From: Fragilaria crotonensis
Taxonomy: Eukaryota > Bacillariophyta > Fragilariophyceae > Fragilariales > Fragilariaceae
DNA: 28,064 nucleotides
Assembly: GCA_022925895.1 (NCBI GenBank)
Contig: JAKSYS010000747.1
Span: forward strand, 1 to 28,064
Reading direction: 5' to 3'
Shown here: piece by piece, positions 19,205 to 28,064 of the stretch
Numbering within the stretch: the stretch's first letter is position 1
Layout: every line of letters starts with the position of its first letter
Notes under the pieces: model-generated
Database searches by the model: none
The model's input: the letters and a program-made list of their open reading frames with translations, nothing else
Told to the model about the DNA's origin: nothing
Translations under genes and position numbers: made by a program

Positions 19205-21406
19205 TTAATCCACCTTGACGGCGCCATAAATGATTCGATTGAACCAAAACGATGCCAAAACTCCCACCGAACCGCAAAAGAGTCCAAAGCAGCCGGAAAT
19301 CGTGATCATATAAGTCATATACACAACGAACGGCAAGACTCCAACCAGCTCAAGTCTTGAGAACAGCAAGAACCATATCGAGTAGAGCAAAAGATATACG
19401 CCAGCGGAGGCGCAGTTCCAGAACGATTTCCACCACCAGCGGTGATCTTCGGAACGAAGCTGGAGGTATGTCGTAGCGACTGCAACTTGGGCGCAAGTTG
19501 CTGTCAAGATCAACATAACGAGCAACAAGGATCTCACGACAAAGAAGGGTTGATTTAACCAGAGAGCCGGCATGACATTGGCCATTTCGGAAGAAACGCT
19601 GGCGAAAGGAAGCACGCCGCCGAGTACCACAGTAATGCATGGGTTGACGTGCCACGGCACGTTGTCTGGAACGACGCGGGCGACCTGTTCGGTCTTGACA
19701 GGGACCTGGATCTTATCAGCCCGGTGTCCAAAGTAGGAGCCCACAAAGACAAAGGGGCGGAAACGCAACACCAGCGAGCAAAAAGCGAAACGAGGTGACG
19801 AAGGCAACGAATGCGCTCGATCCTGCGGAGAAACGAACGATGTTGAGGACGGCAAAGATTGCTACATGGGATGCAGAGAGGGCGATCGCAGTGTAAACAA
19901 TGTTCATCTTCGACGCCTTGGCTTCGCAGAACTTGTAGAGACGTGCGGAAATATATCCCGCAACCGATCCTGAAAGAAGGTATAGACCGAGGATTGTCGT
20001 CAAGGTCTGTTCCTTGTTCAGGGGGGCAATCACTGCAGCAGAACAAATTATGCCGAAAAAGACGGCACATCCAAGCTGCGCTCCAGCCCCAACGGCGACG
20101 GACAGCATCATTGGCCATGTGGAAGGGGGTCTGAAGACATCACCGCGGACCACCGTCCATCCAGTTTCGTCGTGACTTTCCTCGACGGTTTGCATCTCGT
20201 TAAATGCAGCGATGTCCTTACGGAGAGTGCGAATCATAATGATTGCGATGGCACCGGTGAGGATAAGCACACTCGTGAGAGGCTGACCAACTGGAAGTAG
20301 TGAGTGTCGTCATCCGGCCATACAAGAACGTAGACATCCCAGCGATCCGCCCATGGCAAATCAGAGGCCACCCACTGAACTTCATAACTATACAAGACTT
20401 TGAAATCGCCACCATAGAATGAAGTGCGAAGAGGCATATACGTGCTTGGGTTGTTGACAACATCTGGAGCATCCTCGCCATTACAGGTCGAAATCTTGGT
20501 GGATGACGTGAGTTCGTCAGTTTGTACATCGTGATGAATACTGACTGGATTGACATCAAATCCTATAATGCGAACTCCCTCAAACGTCGATGGATCTTCA
20601 CGGTAGGTGATGGTGAATCGCAAGTGATTGTAGAGGTAAAATTCATCATTCTTGAGTCCAGTGTAGCTTGGGGGTGCCTTGAATCCCACAGGATACCCGC
20701 GAATGGCATAGTTCAATTCCTTGCTTCTCATGAGAACAGGAAGTTGGTCCAAAGTGAAATGAACACGGTACTGAAGCTCGACAGGCTCCCTCATCCAGCG
20801 CACCTTTTCTGGTGATAGGGATACCAAACAGAGCGGTGTGCATCCCTTGTCCTGCTTGACCTTGAGCGGGAAGGGAGCTTGTGGGTTATCATCATGACCC
20901 TGCAAGAGAGCGCTCAGGGTATGAAAACCTCGGTTGGATTTGAGAAAAGGTGGTTGGCAAACTGGAAGATCGTAGAATTCAACGGGGATTTGTGCTCTGC
21001 GCGACTCGACGAGATTAGCGTACATGACGATATCTTCCGACTCTTGATATTCCTTTGGAGAAACCCCAGGGAAGATGATTGACGCCAAAGATGCTTCCTT
21101 CGTTCTCCACAATCCCTTCCTCTTTTTGCTTCGTAGACGATAGTTTCGCATTGCAGCAGCCTCATGCGTATTGCTGACTTCATCAATGCCTTGCTCTTGA
21201 AGTCCTACGTAAAGAACGGCGTCTCGTTTCTTTATGCGCTTTACATGGGAACGAGTCAACGAGTCACTTGAAGTCTTAATTCCCAGTAAGGAAATTCCAG
21301 TACGAGTAAAAGTTTCAACCACATCTTCGGCGATGACTTTATCACCGGATTCCAACAACAACAGCATGCTTGAAAGTGCGAGGACGGCAAAACTGTGCTT
21401 ATTCAT
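19205..21406 (-). CDS. TM9SF / EMP70 nonaspanin, copy B (three one-base frameshifts)
   Basis: The start is the ATG at 21406, identical to copy A, and the stop is at 19205 after ...GAVKVD, keeping the KXD Golgi-retention motif. The lumenal half (to about 20330) is nearly identical to copy A and is in frame across the site where A is broken. Relative to A, single bases are missing at about 20289-20297 (just before the first membrane helix), at about 19788-19795, and at about 19751-19760. Each change of frame is followed by clear homology in the next frame (LVSLFARWCCVSAP, then FVFVGSYFGHRADK). The membrane half is only about four fifths identical to A in protein, with a shorter loop where A has CDSKACDAEARRMN. 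It may be a decaying paralogue or a functional gene with assembly errors. Confidence 0.8.
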
Positions 21407-22348
21407 GGTAAAGTGTTGGATTCTCTTCTACATAAACTTGATCCCAAAATCTTTGAGCGAATTTGAGAAGTGTTCAAGATTGTGTCCAAGTACTCGGAGT
21501 ATACGTAGCATGCAAACGATAAACTACGCTATTCATACTCGTACCACTGGTTGCGTATGCTCTGATATGTTTCTACGGTACGACGGTAGTAGAGTCATGG
21601 TGCAACGCACCATACGGAAGAACCTACCGGTAGCTCTACGGTACCATGATCACACATGAAAGCAGATTCGATCAAATGACATATATCATATATCATATAT
21701 TCATATATGCATGCGTTCTTCTACCACGTACAGGTACGATAGTGTGCATGTTAGTACGAGTACCAAACACTGGATGTAGTACAAGTGTAGCACGACTCAG
21801 AAACTGGCGGCAGCTGACAATACAGCGTATATCATCGACAATGCCTTGAACCTTGAACACTATGTGGATGACCTTTCATTCAGGTATTGTAAGAAATGAA
21901 TTGCAAGTTGGATTTACCGGATCATTGTCAGAGTAGGTAGAGGTAGTATACCAACTGACTGCTGGTGGGTAAATGAACCATCTTCTACAACCCACTCAAT
22001 GGCGGAGGAGAAAAGGAATCCAGAATCTTGTGGTTCATCAGTTGCTTGGAACTTCTGAAAGGGTGCATGGTTTAAATATTTAGTTGCTCAATAATGTTTG
22101 TCGTTGAGTTATTAGGGGATTTAAGCAAACTCAAAAATCTCTGCGCGCGCACGGTTTTTGCCCTCCTTCTCCCTCTCGGAGAAAACCCGATGTCACACCT
22201 GATGTCTCCGGTATTCAGATTCCAACTTGAAGCTGAGCTAAGGCTAAAGTTGTGCGCAGAACCAAAAAACACGGCCAACTCAACCTTAAAATGCCATTTT
22301 AAAGTTGCGTTGACAGGCAACCTCTATCTCCGCGCGCACCAGGATCTC
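21407..22348. other. 5' flank of TM9SF copy B
   Basis: Almost identical to 14880-15863 in unit A, so the two nonaspanin copies probably share promoter sequence. Differences include the loss of about 41 bases around 21787 and a few substitutions. GCGCGC words recur near 22143 and 22331. No gene is supported. Confidence 0.5.
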
Positions 22349-23487
22349 ACAACCCACGGGTTTTGTCAGATGCTATCTGACAACCTAGAAACCACCTATA
22401 CAGTGCACTGTAGTAGAGTAGCCTACTATCTTTGAAGGTACGGGAACGCACGTCTACATATCATCCACCTCTTGCTCATGTTTGAGTAATCAAGTACCAG
22501 GTACATGTACAAGTACATGTAGACTGAAGTATGATACGTATGCATACCTGACACAGGCTTGATACTGCCGCTATAGCGACCAAGGGAATTATGACCGAGG
22601 ATGACCGAAAGTGGAAAGCGCCTAGTTTTGCGCCCAGTTGACTGCAAAAAATTTAAATGGGGCTTAGTCTACCGTAGGCGAAGCCCCATTCATGTACAGT
22701 CAACTGGTTGTAGCGTTTGTGATCATCGATCCTCTTCCCTTGTCACTATTCACGCACTTAAATGCTGCAAGATTTTACCATTTGTAGATCATCGCAATAG
22801 TTTGGCCAATCAAATACTCAGAGTACATTTCAGGAAGGACATCGGCAGTTTTCCTTCAAGTACCGGTAATTTACTTAGGGATTCCGAAATCAAGGCAGTA
22901 CTCCAAGTACTCATTGATTCATTATATTTATTTGGCCAATCAAATATCAATCTGAACCTGAAAGGCAGAATATCATTTTAATTAGATCGATTTGCTAAAT
23001 CAAATATATGCTATCATAGTACAAAAGGCATTACATTAGAATAACGAATAATATCAAATTCAGATACATACACACTGAATCTATTAAGTAAGCAATTTGA
23101 TTCGACCAAATTGGTTGTCGAAACAAGAAGGCAGTGCATCATTCTTACTTACATTGATTTGGTCGTATGATCTTCTGGAACAAAAGTCATTAAATCAATA
23201 ATTATAGTTTGATGGGCAATTGCAATACTTAAAGACTGGCTTCTTAAGTATCCAACCGATTAGCCCGCTCGGGCAATTTTCTTACCGTAAACAGAAGTTG
23301 TCATACAAAATCTGACAAACCGGTAAAGATCAGAGATCCGCAACAACACTCCTGTACCTGGTCATACATTATCTACAGAGGTACAAGAACCATGATCAAC
23401 TGGATCCCAAGGTTTTGTCAGAATTCATCTGACAACCATCTGACAGACCGCTCTAGAAAACCCCGCATGCTATCTGACAAACCCTGG
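22349..23487. mobile_element. 1,139-bp insertion with 7-bp target duplication, private to unit B
   Basis: GGATCTC flanks both ends (22342-22348 and 23488-23494), and unit A has the uninterrupted site. The termini are only loosely inverted: the left has CACGGGTTTTGTCAGATG and the right, reversed, has CCAGGGTTTGTCAGATAG. The core motif GGTTT(T)GTCAGA or its reverse recurs subterminally at about 22359, 23308, 23411 and 23471. TTTGGCCAATCAAATA occurs twice (about 22801 and 22931). No transposase is seen; a 126-codon frame at 22601-22981 has no recognisable domain. Target length and subterminal motifs would suit a hAT- or Mutator-like non-autonomous element, but the class is unproven. Confidence 0.7.
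22634..22707. repeat. Two-arm hairpin inside the 1,139-bp insertion
   Basis: Outer arms CCAGTTGACTG (22634-22644) and CAGTCAACTGG (22697-22707) are exact reverse complements. Inner arms AATGGGGCTT (22656-22665) and AAGCCCCATT (22681-22690) are as well. The apical loop is 15 bases (AGTCTACCGTAGGCG). It is the strongest palindromic structure I see in the insert. Confidence 0.85.
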
Positions 23488-23713
23488 GGATCTCCTTTGG
23501 CCGCGTCAGGAATTTCCTCATTGAGATACCAGATGTACCGTAGACCTCTGCGACTGAGTATCGTCCGCTCATTTGTGAGTGCTTTCTCAATCCACCATAC
23601 TACAATGACCTCGTTCGTTTGTGTTACTCAGCATTGCGGTACTGTTCAAAGTACGAAGAAAATGTACTGTAGTACAATATAGGCTGAAATTCACGAATTT
23701 GCAGAATTAACCG
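23488..23713. other. Unit B sequence right of the insertion
   Basis: Colinear with 15857-16082 of unit A with no length change. Non-coding, or the 3' side of the hypothetical gene. Confidence 0.5.
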
Positions 23714-24245
23714 TCAAAATCTTCTAGCTGAATTATTCTGTACAAAGTACAAAGTATCATTACATGCCTTCATTTCAGTAAAGGCGGATCGAACTGCCTC
23801 CCCAATCGCAGAGTTCTTCTCCGCAACAAGTTCTTGTGCCAGCTCTTCGAGCTGTCTCATATCGAGATTGATTTCCGCGGGCGGAAATGGCAAACTGGGA
23901 GGCACAGTTTTGTGCGTATATCCGTCGCCGTCATGAGAATCGTGTCGACACATGCCTTGACAGCAGTCACCTTCTCTTCCTCGGTCGGTCCTGCTCCCAA
24001 CCACTTGTGCACAAAGGACCGTAGTGTGACACGAGATTTGATGTTCTGTCCGACAAGATGACCTGTCGAAGTGCGTGCTTGTGTTGTTCGCGCATTTCTT
24101 CCGGAGTTGGCGTCTCTGGCGTTGTTGGTTGAGTACGATCGTTGTTGCGATTGGCAGTCGCCTCTTGTGGATCCTGTATCCGATTTTCTACGTTTGGCCT
24201 GAGGTAGATTCTCGGCTGCACGTACATGCCCTTGTTCAAGGTCAT
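23714..24245 (-). pseudogene. Hypothetical protein, unit B copy, frameshifted
   Basis: This is the counterpart of 16083-16619. It starts identically (ATG at 24245, MTLNKGMYVQP...), loses three bases in frame (one Glu of a Glu pair), then loses single bases at about 24013 (AAGGGACC to AAGGACC) and about 23921 (CCC to CC). These move the frame, so the N-terminal frame ends early at ...GWEQDRPRKRR and the helical C-terminus lies in another frame. Because every change is a loss at a short homopolymer or repeat, sequencing error is as likely as real decay. Confidence 0.55.
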
Positions 24246-25588
24246 GTGGACGAAACTTCGTTAGGTCGACAGGACCTGCCAATCATTCCAACCTGTCGCC
24301 ATCGTCAAAGCTTGTTTGACATATACTCAGTGTAGTAGCAATACTCCAGTTCCACCGGTTTTTGGATTCTGTAGTAGTACTGTAAAATGACTGTAGTACT
24401 ACTAGGTACTAGCACTTTCACTTTTGCAACAGTAGCCTTTTTGGTGCGCGCGACGAAACGTTTTTGCTTACCTGCATTTTGCGAGCATCCTGACTTGTCG
24501 GAAGCAAACTCCCGAGTGCCGGAGCGCACAATGCGGTACTCGACGAATGCCAACGTTGTGCGCGCAGAACTTTTCCAAACTTTGCTTAAATCCTATTGCC
24601 ATGAAACAAAATCTCAAACTAAAAATAGTACTACATGTTGTTCATTGAAATGCATTATTGATCATGGCGTCACATTGTCCACAGCTAGCAATGTACAAAT
24701 CAATTGAGCTTATGTGTGGCAGAAATGATACTCATGTCATTCTTGCTGAAGCAAAGGCTGGTGAGAATGGGATCCAAGCAATCTCAACCTGTGAGTGAGT
24801 AGCTGTGGCAGCTGCGACAGCTGTGACATGAAGAAGAATGTTGTTTCAATCTTTCTACAACAAGATCACTTCGGGACAAGTAGGACTTTCAGGATGGAAT
24901 CACCAGATATACATGGTGGCATTGGAGGAGCAACTACATTGCAATTCTTGGGCTGAAGGGTCACCGCAAAGTTGCATTCCTTTGAGCTCCGGAATCCGCA
25001 ACTGTAGTAGCCAATGGAACATCAAACTTGTAGCTAATGCTGACGAATTTGCTCCTTGATGATTTGTTTGTGTAATTTGAGGAGGTCAATCTGCTTTCAT
25101 TAGTGTCGCTCGAGTTGTAATACTGCTACACAATTTTGTACTATTAATTGAAAAGTTAATTAAGGCACATGGACCGGTTTGGTAGACTAGAGAGAACACT
25201 AGTAGTAGCACTTGGCGACGGAGTAAGAAAAAGGAAGAAAATAGATGTCAATGGTGAGAAACAAGGAGAAAGAGGGAGAAAATTGAAGAAAATTGAAGAA
25301 ACTTCATTTTGAATTCTTTACTCCAGTAAGAAATTTAACTTTTCTGCTGTACTGCATCCTGCACTACTGTATGCCCTTTGCCGCCATGCCCTACATGCGG
25401 ATCCAATCAAACCGTACTGGCGTATGCATACGACATCGTACAATGCCGTACCCCGCAGTACTCTGGACTCTGGGGATTTCGTAACGCGCCATACTGATCA
25501 GCCAGTATATCTTCGGACTTAAGTACACGGTATGTATCATACAACGGTAATACGTCAGAAATCATTCAATCTTCCGGTACTAGAGTAT
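24246..25588. other. Right part of unit B, no firm gene
   Basis: Colinear with 16620-18616 of unit A minus the 629-bp element. The empty TA site is at about 25202. Relative to A this stretch has about a dozen small losses (for example TTTTTT to TTTTT, GCGCGCGCGA to GCGCGCGA, CCCC to CC, AAAA to AAA) and very few substitutions. The purine-rich tract recurs at 25222-25310. No coding sequence is supported. Confidence 0.5.
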
Positions 25589-25612
25589 TACCTCGGAAAT
25601 GCGACCGAGGTA
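25589..25612. repeat. Short inverted repeat at the unit B / Crypton boundary
   Basis: TACCTCGG and CCGAGGTA form exact 8-base arms around AAATGCGA. It lies where homology to unit A stops and the region of the recombinase element begins. Confidence 0.7.
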
Positions 25613-27900
25613 GTACTTCTCTTATAGGATTCCACGAAATTCCGGATCTTGCACTACTGGTACTATGCCCCATAGTTGGGGTACTTGAAGACGTTTTCGG
25701 TAGATTTATGTGGACCATACTCAGTCCAAACAATAGTACCAGCAGTTTGGGAACTGCGACTTTCGTTGCACTTGCAGTAAATTTACATGCGGTACATATG
25801 GAACGAATGCGACAAGTTTCGTAAGGTACCCTTTGGCTCATTTGTAATACTTGTCGATAGAATGGTTGACACCAAAACTCTGACAAAGTACAAATGTATT
25901 CTTGCTTCGTTCATGTCTTTTCTCCACAATCGTCCTGTTGGAGGTGAGTATCATCGGGATCATGTTCATGCAATGGAGGTGTTAGCTGCTATAACTCCAA
26001 ATGATGTGCTGCGGTATATGAATTTGAAGACTTTTGGGACAACAGAACCTGCGGGAGATGCGAATCCCATTTCAGCACGAGCGAACTCCTTGGCAATGGA
26101 CAAGAAAGCGATCTCGTATTTCATGCCTAATCGCGACATGTGGAGTGTGACAAGAACTGAAGGTAACCCTACCCGTAGTGCGCTCGTAAATGGTCTGATC
26201 AAGCGTGTCAAGAAGAAAGAGGCAAGGAAACAAGGGGTGGATTCGCAGACTCGACGGCCCATGCTTGGTCAGGAATTTGTTGTTATGCATGACCTTTTGA
26301 ATCGTAATGTTTTGTCTGCAGGCCAGAGGGGTGAAGGTGCACATGATGTATTCTGGAAAGGTATGGTATATCGGCGATGGTGAACTTCAATTCCATTTGA
26401 TAGCTCGAGTTGATGACTCAACTCAACTTGTACTGGAGCATATTCGAGTCCACGATGCGTTTCCAAATGCATTGAAAACCAGATTGAACTGGTCCAAAAA
26501 TGTGGACGATGAACGAGATGCACCATGGCAGATTGTGTTGGGGTCCCTGAATCCTGTATATTGTGTTTTGTGCTCACTCGCATTGTGGCTTGAATTAAAT
26601 TTGAAGTTGAATCCGACAGCAATGAATTCTCCATATGTTTTTTTGCATCAGCGATGACGTACGTGTTCCAGATGGAGGACTGAAGACAAAGGCAATGATA
26701 CAATCTTTATTTACACGTATGTTCAGACGCCAGGAATTCAAGGGGGAGGAGAATGGTGACGGTGAATTGTCTATGCTGGGAAGTCACAGCATTCGAAAGT
26801 ATGCTGCGACATTTGCCCGACGATGTGGGGTCACTAAAGACGAGAAAGATATCAGAGGTAGATGGAAAGGAACAGGTAGAGTATCCGATGTCTATGATGA
26901 TGTTGAGCTTCCATTTCCCGATGCGAAGGTTGCTGAGAAGTTGTGTGGTGGCGGTCCTTGCTTTTATGTGCCTGACCAGACACTTGACGCGACTATGATG
27001 AACACATTCGTTCTGAGTCGAGTCGTTCCAAATATCAGGAAGCGACTCCCAGAATCGGCGTGTCTTGTACTTGGTAAGGCGTTGTTGTGGTTGATTTGCT
27101 CTCCGCTTGCTGATGAGTACGTTCCGGGTGATTTCAAACGTGACGTTCTTTCGGAATGGGAACATGTTCGCGGGGCAGATGTTGATCCTGAAATGAATCC
27201 AATCAAGAAGATGGCGGTGACGGTGTCAGGCGATCACGGAGCAGTCTTCATTGATATGGTTGGGGCAATTGATGTGGATGGAGTAGCTGGGCAGCCTGCG
27301 CTTGGGACGAATGTGACAATGCGAAATCAATTGTTGGGTATGCAGTCGGGTTTGTTGTCCCTACGACAAGACAATGTGGAGTTAAAGACAGCGGTCAATC
27401 GAATTCAATTGAATCTGGAGCGGTGTTTTGGCATTTTGAATGGAAATGTGAGGCGAATTGCATTGCAACCTGCGAGGCGACGGACTGCTGGTGGGGAGAG
27501 AGGCGAGGGCGAAGCAGGAGCGGAGGAGGTGCCTGAAAGAGCTGCTGCGAACGACCTCGCAATGATGGCGACGCTGATGCCGACGCCCAGAAGTCTTCAC
27601 GACCTCTGGCAAGAGTATCATCATGGAGTCGGTGGGAGGAAAGCAGCTAGACTGTTCTCCTACACTGAGCGAGGTCGCTCAAAGCATCGGTACAGCCGAC
27701 GCAAGGTTGTGTGGGACTTGGTATCAAGATTGATTCGCATGGGGATACTGCAGAGACCGCCATAGACAAGATTTATGCTGTCTATGGTGGTCAGACTTCA
27801 GTGACCAACATCATTAATGGGCTGAAGAGGGATAAGAAGGATGGGACTCTGAATCCCAACTTTAGAATTTAGCTCGCCGTAGTATGTTTTCTACTGTACT
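25591..27900 (+). mobile_element. Crypton-like tyrosine recombinase element (boundaries uncertain)
   Basis: The coding content at 25787-27872 encodes a YR recombinase with a C-terminal GCR1_C-like DNA-binding domain and no reverse transcriptase, as expected of Cryptons, DNA transposons found in stramenopiles among other groups. No terminal inverted repeats are expected for this class and none are seen, so the ends are guesses. The left limit is placed where similarity to unit A ends. Confidence 0.65.
25787..27872 (+). CDS. Crypton-type tyrosine recombinase, split over frames by three small indels
   Basis: Segment 1 (25787 to about 26370) has a helical core-binding region: TLTKYKCILASFMSFLHN, AMDKKAISYFMPNRDMW, GNPTRSALVNGLIKRVKKKE, KQGVDSQTRRPML. 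Segment 2 (to about 26643) continues one frame on: LQFHLIARVDDSTQLVLEHI, NALKTRLNWSKNVDDERDAP. Segment 3 carries the catalytic box II, HSIRK (H at 26785), RGRW (Trp in the second-His position) and the likely nucleophile in VYDD (Tyr at 26893-26895). It ends in a GCR1_C-like domain: LHDLWQEYHHG, RSKHRYSRRKVVWDLVSRLI. The apparent stop at 27763 is another frame change at GGGG. One base more restores GDTAETAIDKIYAVYGG and a stop at 27870-27872. The first two breaks fit one extra base each (the second in a T7 run) and the third one missing base. The N-terminus and first Met are uncertain. The enzyme would cut and rejoin DNA through a 3'-phosphotyrosine intermediate. Confidence 0.7.
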
Positions 27901-28064
27901 AGTACGATACGAAACTATTTCTTACCATTTATACGTACTGTCGTACGCCGGAATCCTCCATTTTAGCACGGCGACAGCACGGAGTTTTTCTACTTGGGGA
28001 ATATACGAAGCCCTACATGGTTGCTTTATTTGTTTCATGAATTTTAGGTACATCCGTAGTACTC
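27873..28064. other. 3' flank of the recombinase element
   Basis: Short non-coding tail with TACTAGTACGATACG/GTACTGTCGTACG words, like the spacer DNA elsewhere. No gene and no clear element end. Confidence 0.4.

Larger units (their letters stand above)
18959..25590. repeat. Segmental duplication, unit B
   Basis: This is the right copy of the direct duplication described for 12379-18616. It begins about 340 bases after unit A ends. It carries a private 1,139-bp insertion (22349-23487), lacks unit A's 629-bp element, and lacks about 41 bases present in A at 15260-15300, apparently lost between CAAATGT direct repeats. From about 23921 on, all small indels relative to A are losses in B. Confidence 0.9.

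Noticed and set aside
15628..25600. LTR retrotransposon spanning the direct repeats
   Set aside because: The direct repeats are host gene duplications of over 6 kb with no gag/pol between them; no primer-binding site or reverse transcriptase is seen.
1..28064. tRNA, rRNA or other structured RNA genes
   Set aside because: Scanned by eye for tRNA-like A/B boxes and cloverleaf stems on both strands; none was convincing, though a covariance-model search could still find one.

Overview
The window looks like nuclear DNA of a stramenopile alga, most likely a diatom. The grounds are spliceosomal GT-AG introns (about 71, 79 and 335 nt), a mitochondrial-type pyruvate dehydrogenase E1 beta with a split transit peptide, an Aurora-kinase partner of the INCENP type, Golgi nonaspanins, a Pro/Thr-rich secreted protein of the kind common in diatoms, and a Crypton-type tyrosine recombinase resembling the stramenopile group. 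I cannot name the species.

Layout. 1-3.9 kb is mostly non-coding, with a small Pro/Thr-rich secreted protein (minus strand, 973-1353) and a small Q-rich ORF (2333-2608). 4.0-5.8 kb encodes a type II membrane protein with a bulb-lectin domain and a GH99-like glycosidase domain, interrupted by one frameshift. Convergent to it, 6.0-8.3 kb (minus) encodes an INCENP-like protein with a C-terminal IN-box and, unusually, a SAP-like motif. A 0.8 kb divergent promoter region separates it from the three-exon mitochondrial pyruvate dehydrogenase E1 beta gene (9.1-10.6 kb, plus), the only long gene here whose frame is clean throughout.

12.4-25.6 kb is a head-to-tail segmental duplication of about 6.2-6.6 kb per unit. 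Each unit carries, on the minus strand, a TM9SF/EMP70 (nonaspanin) gene, its 5' flank, and upstream of that a small hypothetical gene. The two units differ by reciprocal mobile insertions: unit A carries a 629-bp element with 42-bp inverted repeats and a TA target duplication, and unit B carries a 1,139-bp element with a 7-bp target duplication. Each has its empty site preserved in the other unit. The 5' half of the TM9SF gene and its upstream flank are almost identical between units, while the 3' half is clearly diverged, with a sharp switch between the two. This suggests gene conversion.

25.6-27.9 kb, directly abutting unit B, is a degenerate or mis-sequenced Crypton-like element: core-binding region, tyrosine-recombinase catalytic domain and GCR1_C-like C-terminus, split over reading frames.

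A general caution: most long genes contain one-base frameshifts, often at short homopolymers, and in the last 4 kb every small indel between the repeat units is a loss in unit B. Much of the apparent pseudogenisation may therefore be long-read consensus error. I found no RNA genes, CRISPR arrays or prokaryotic operons. The genes do not form one pathway; at most, the GH99/lectin protein and the nonaspanins share the secretory pathway.
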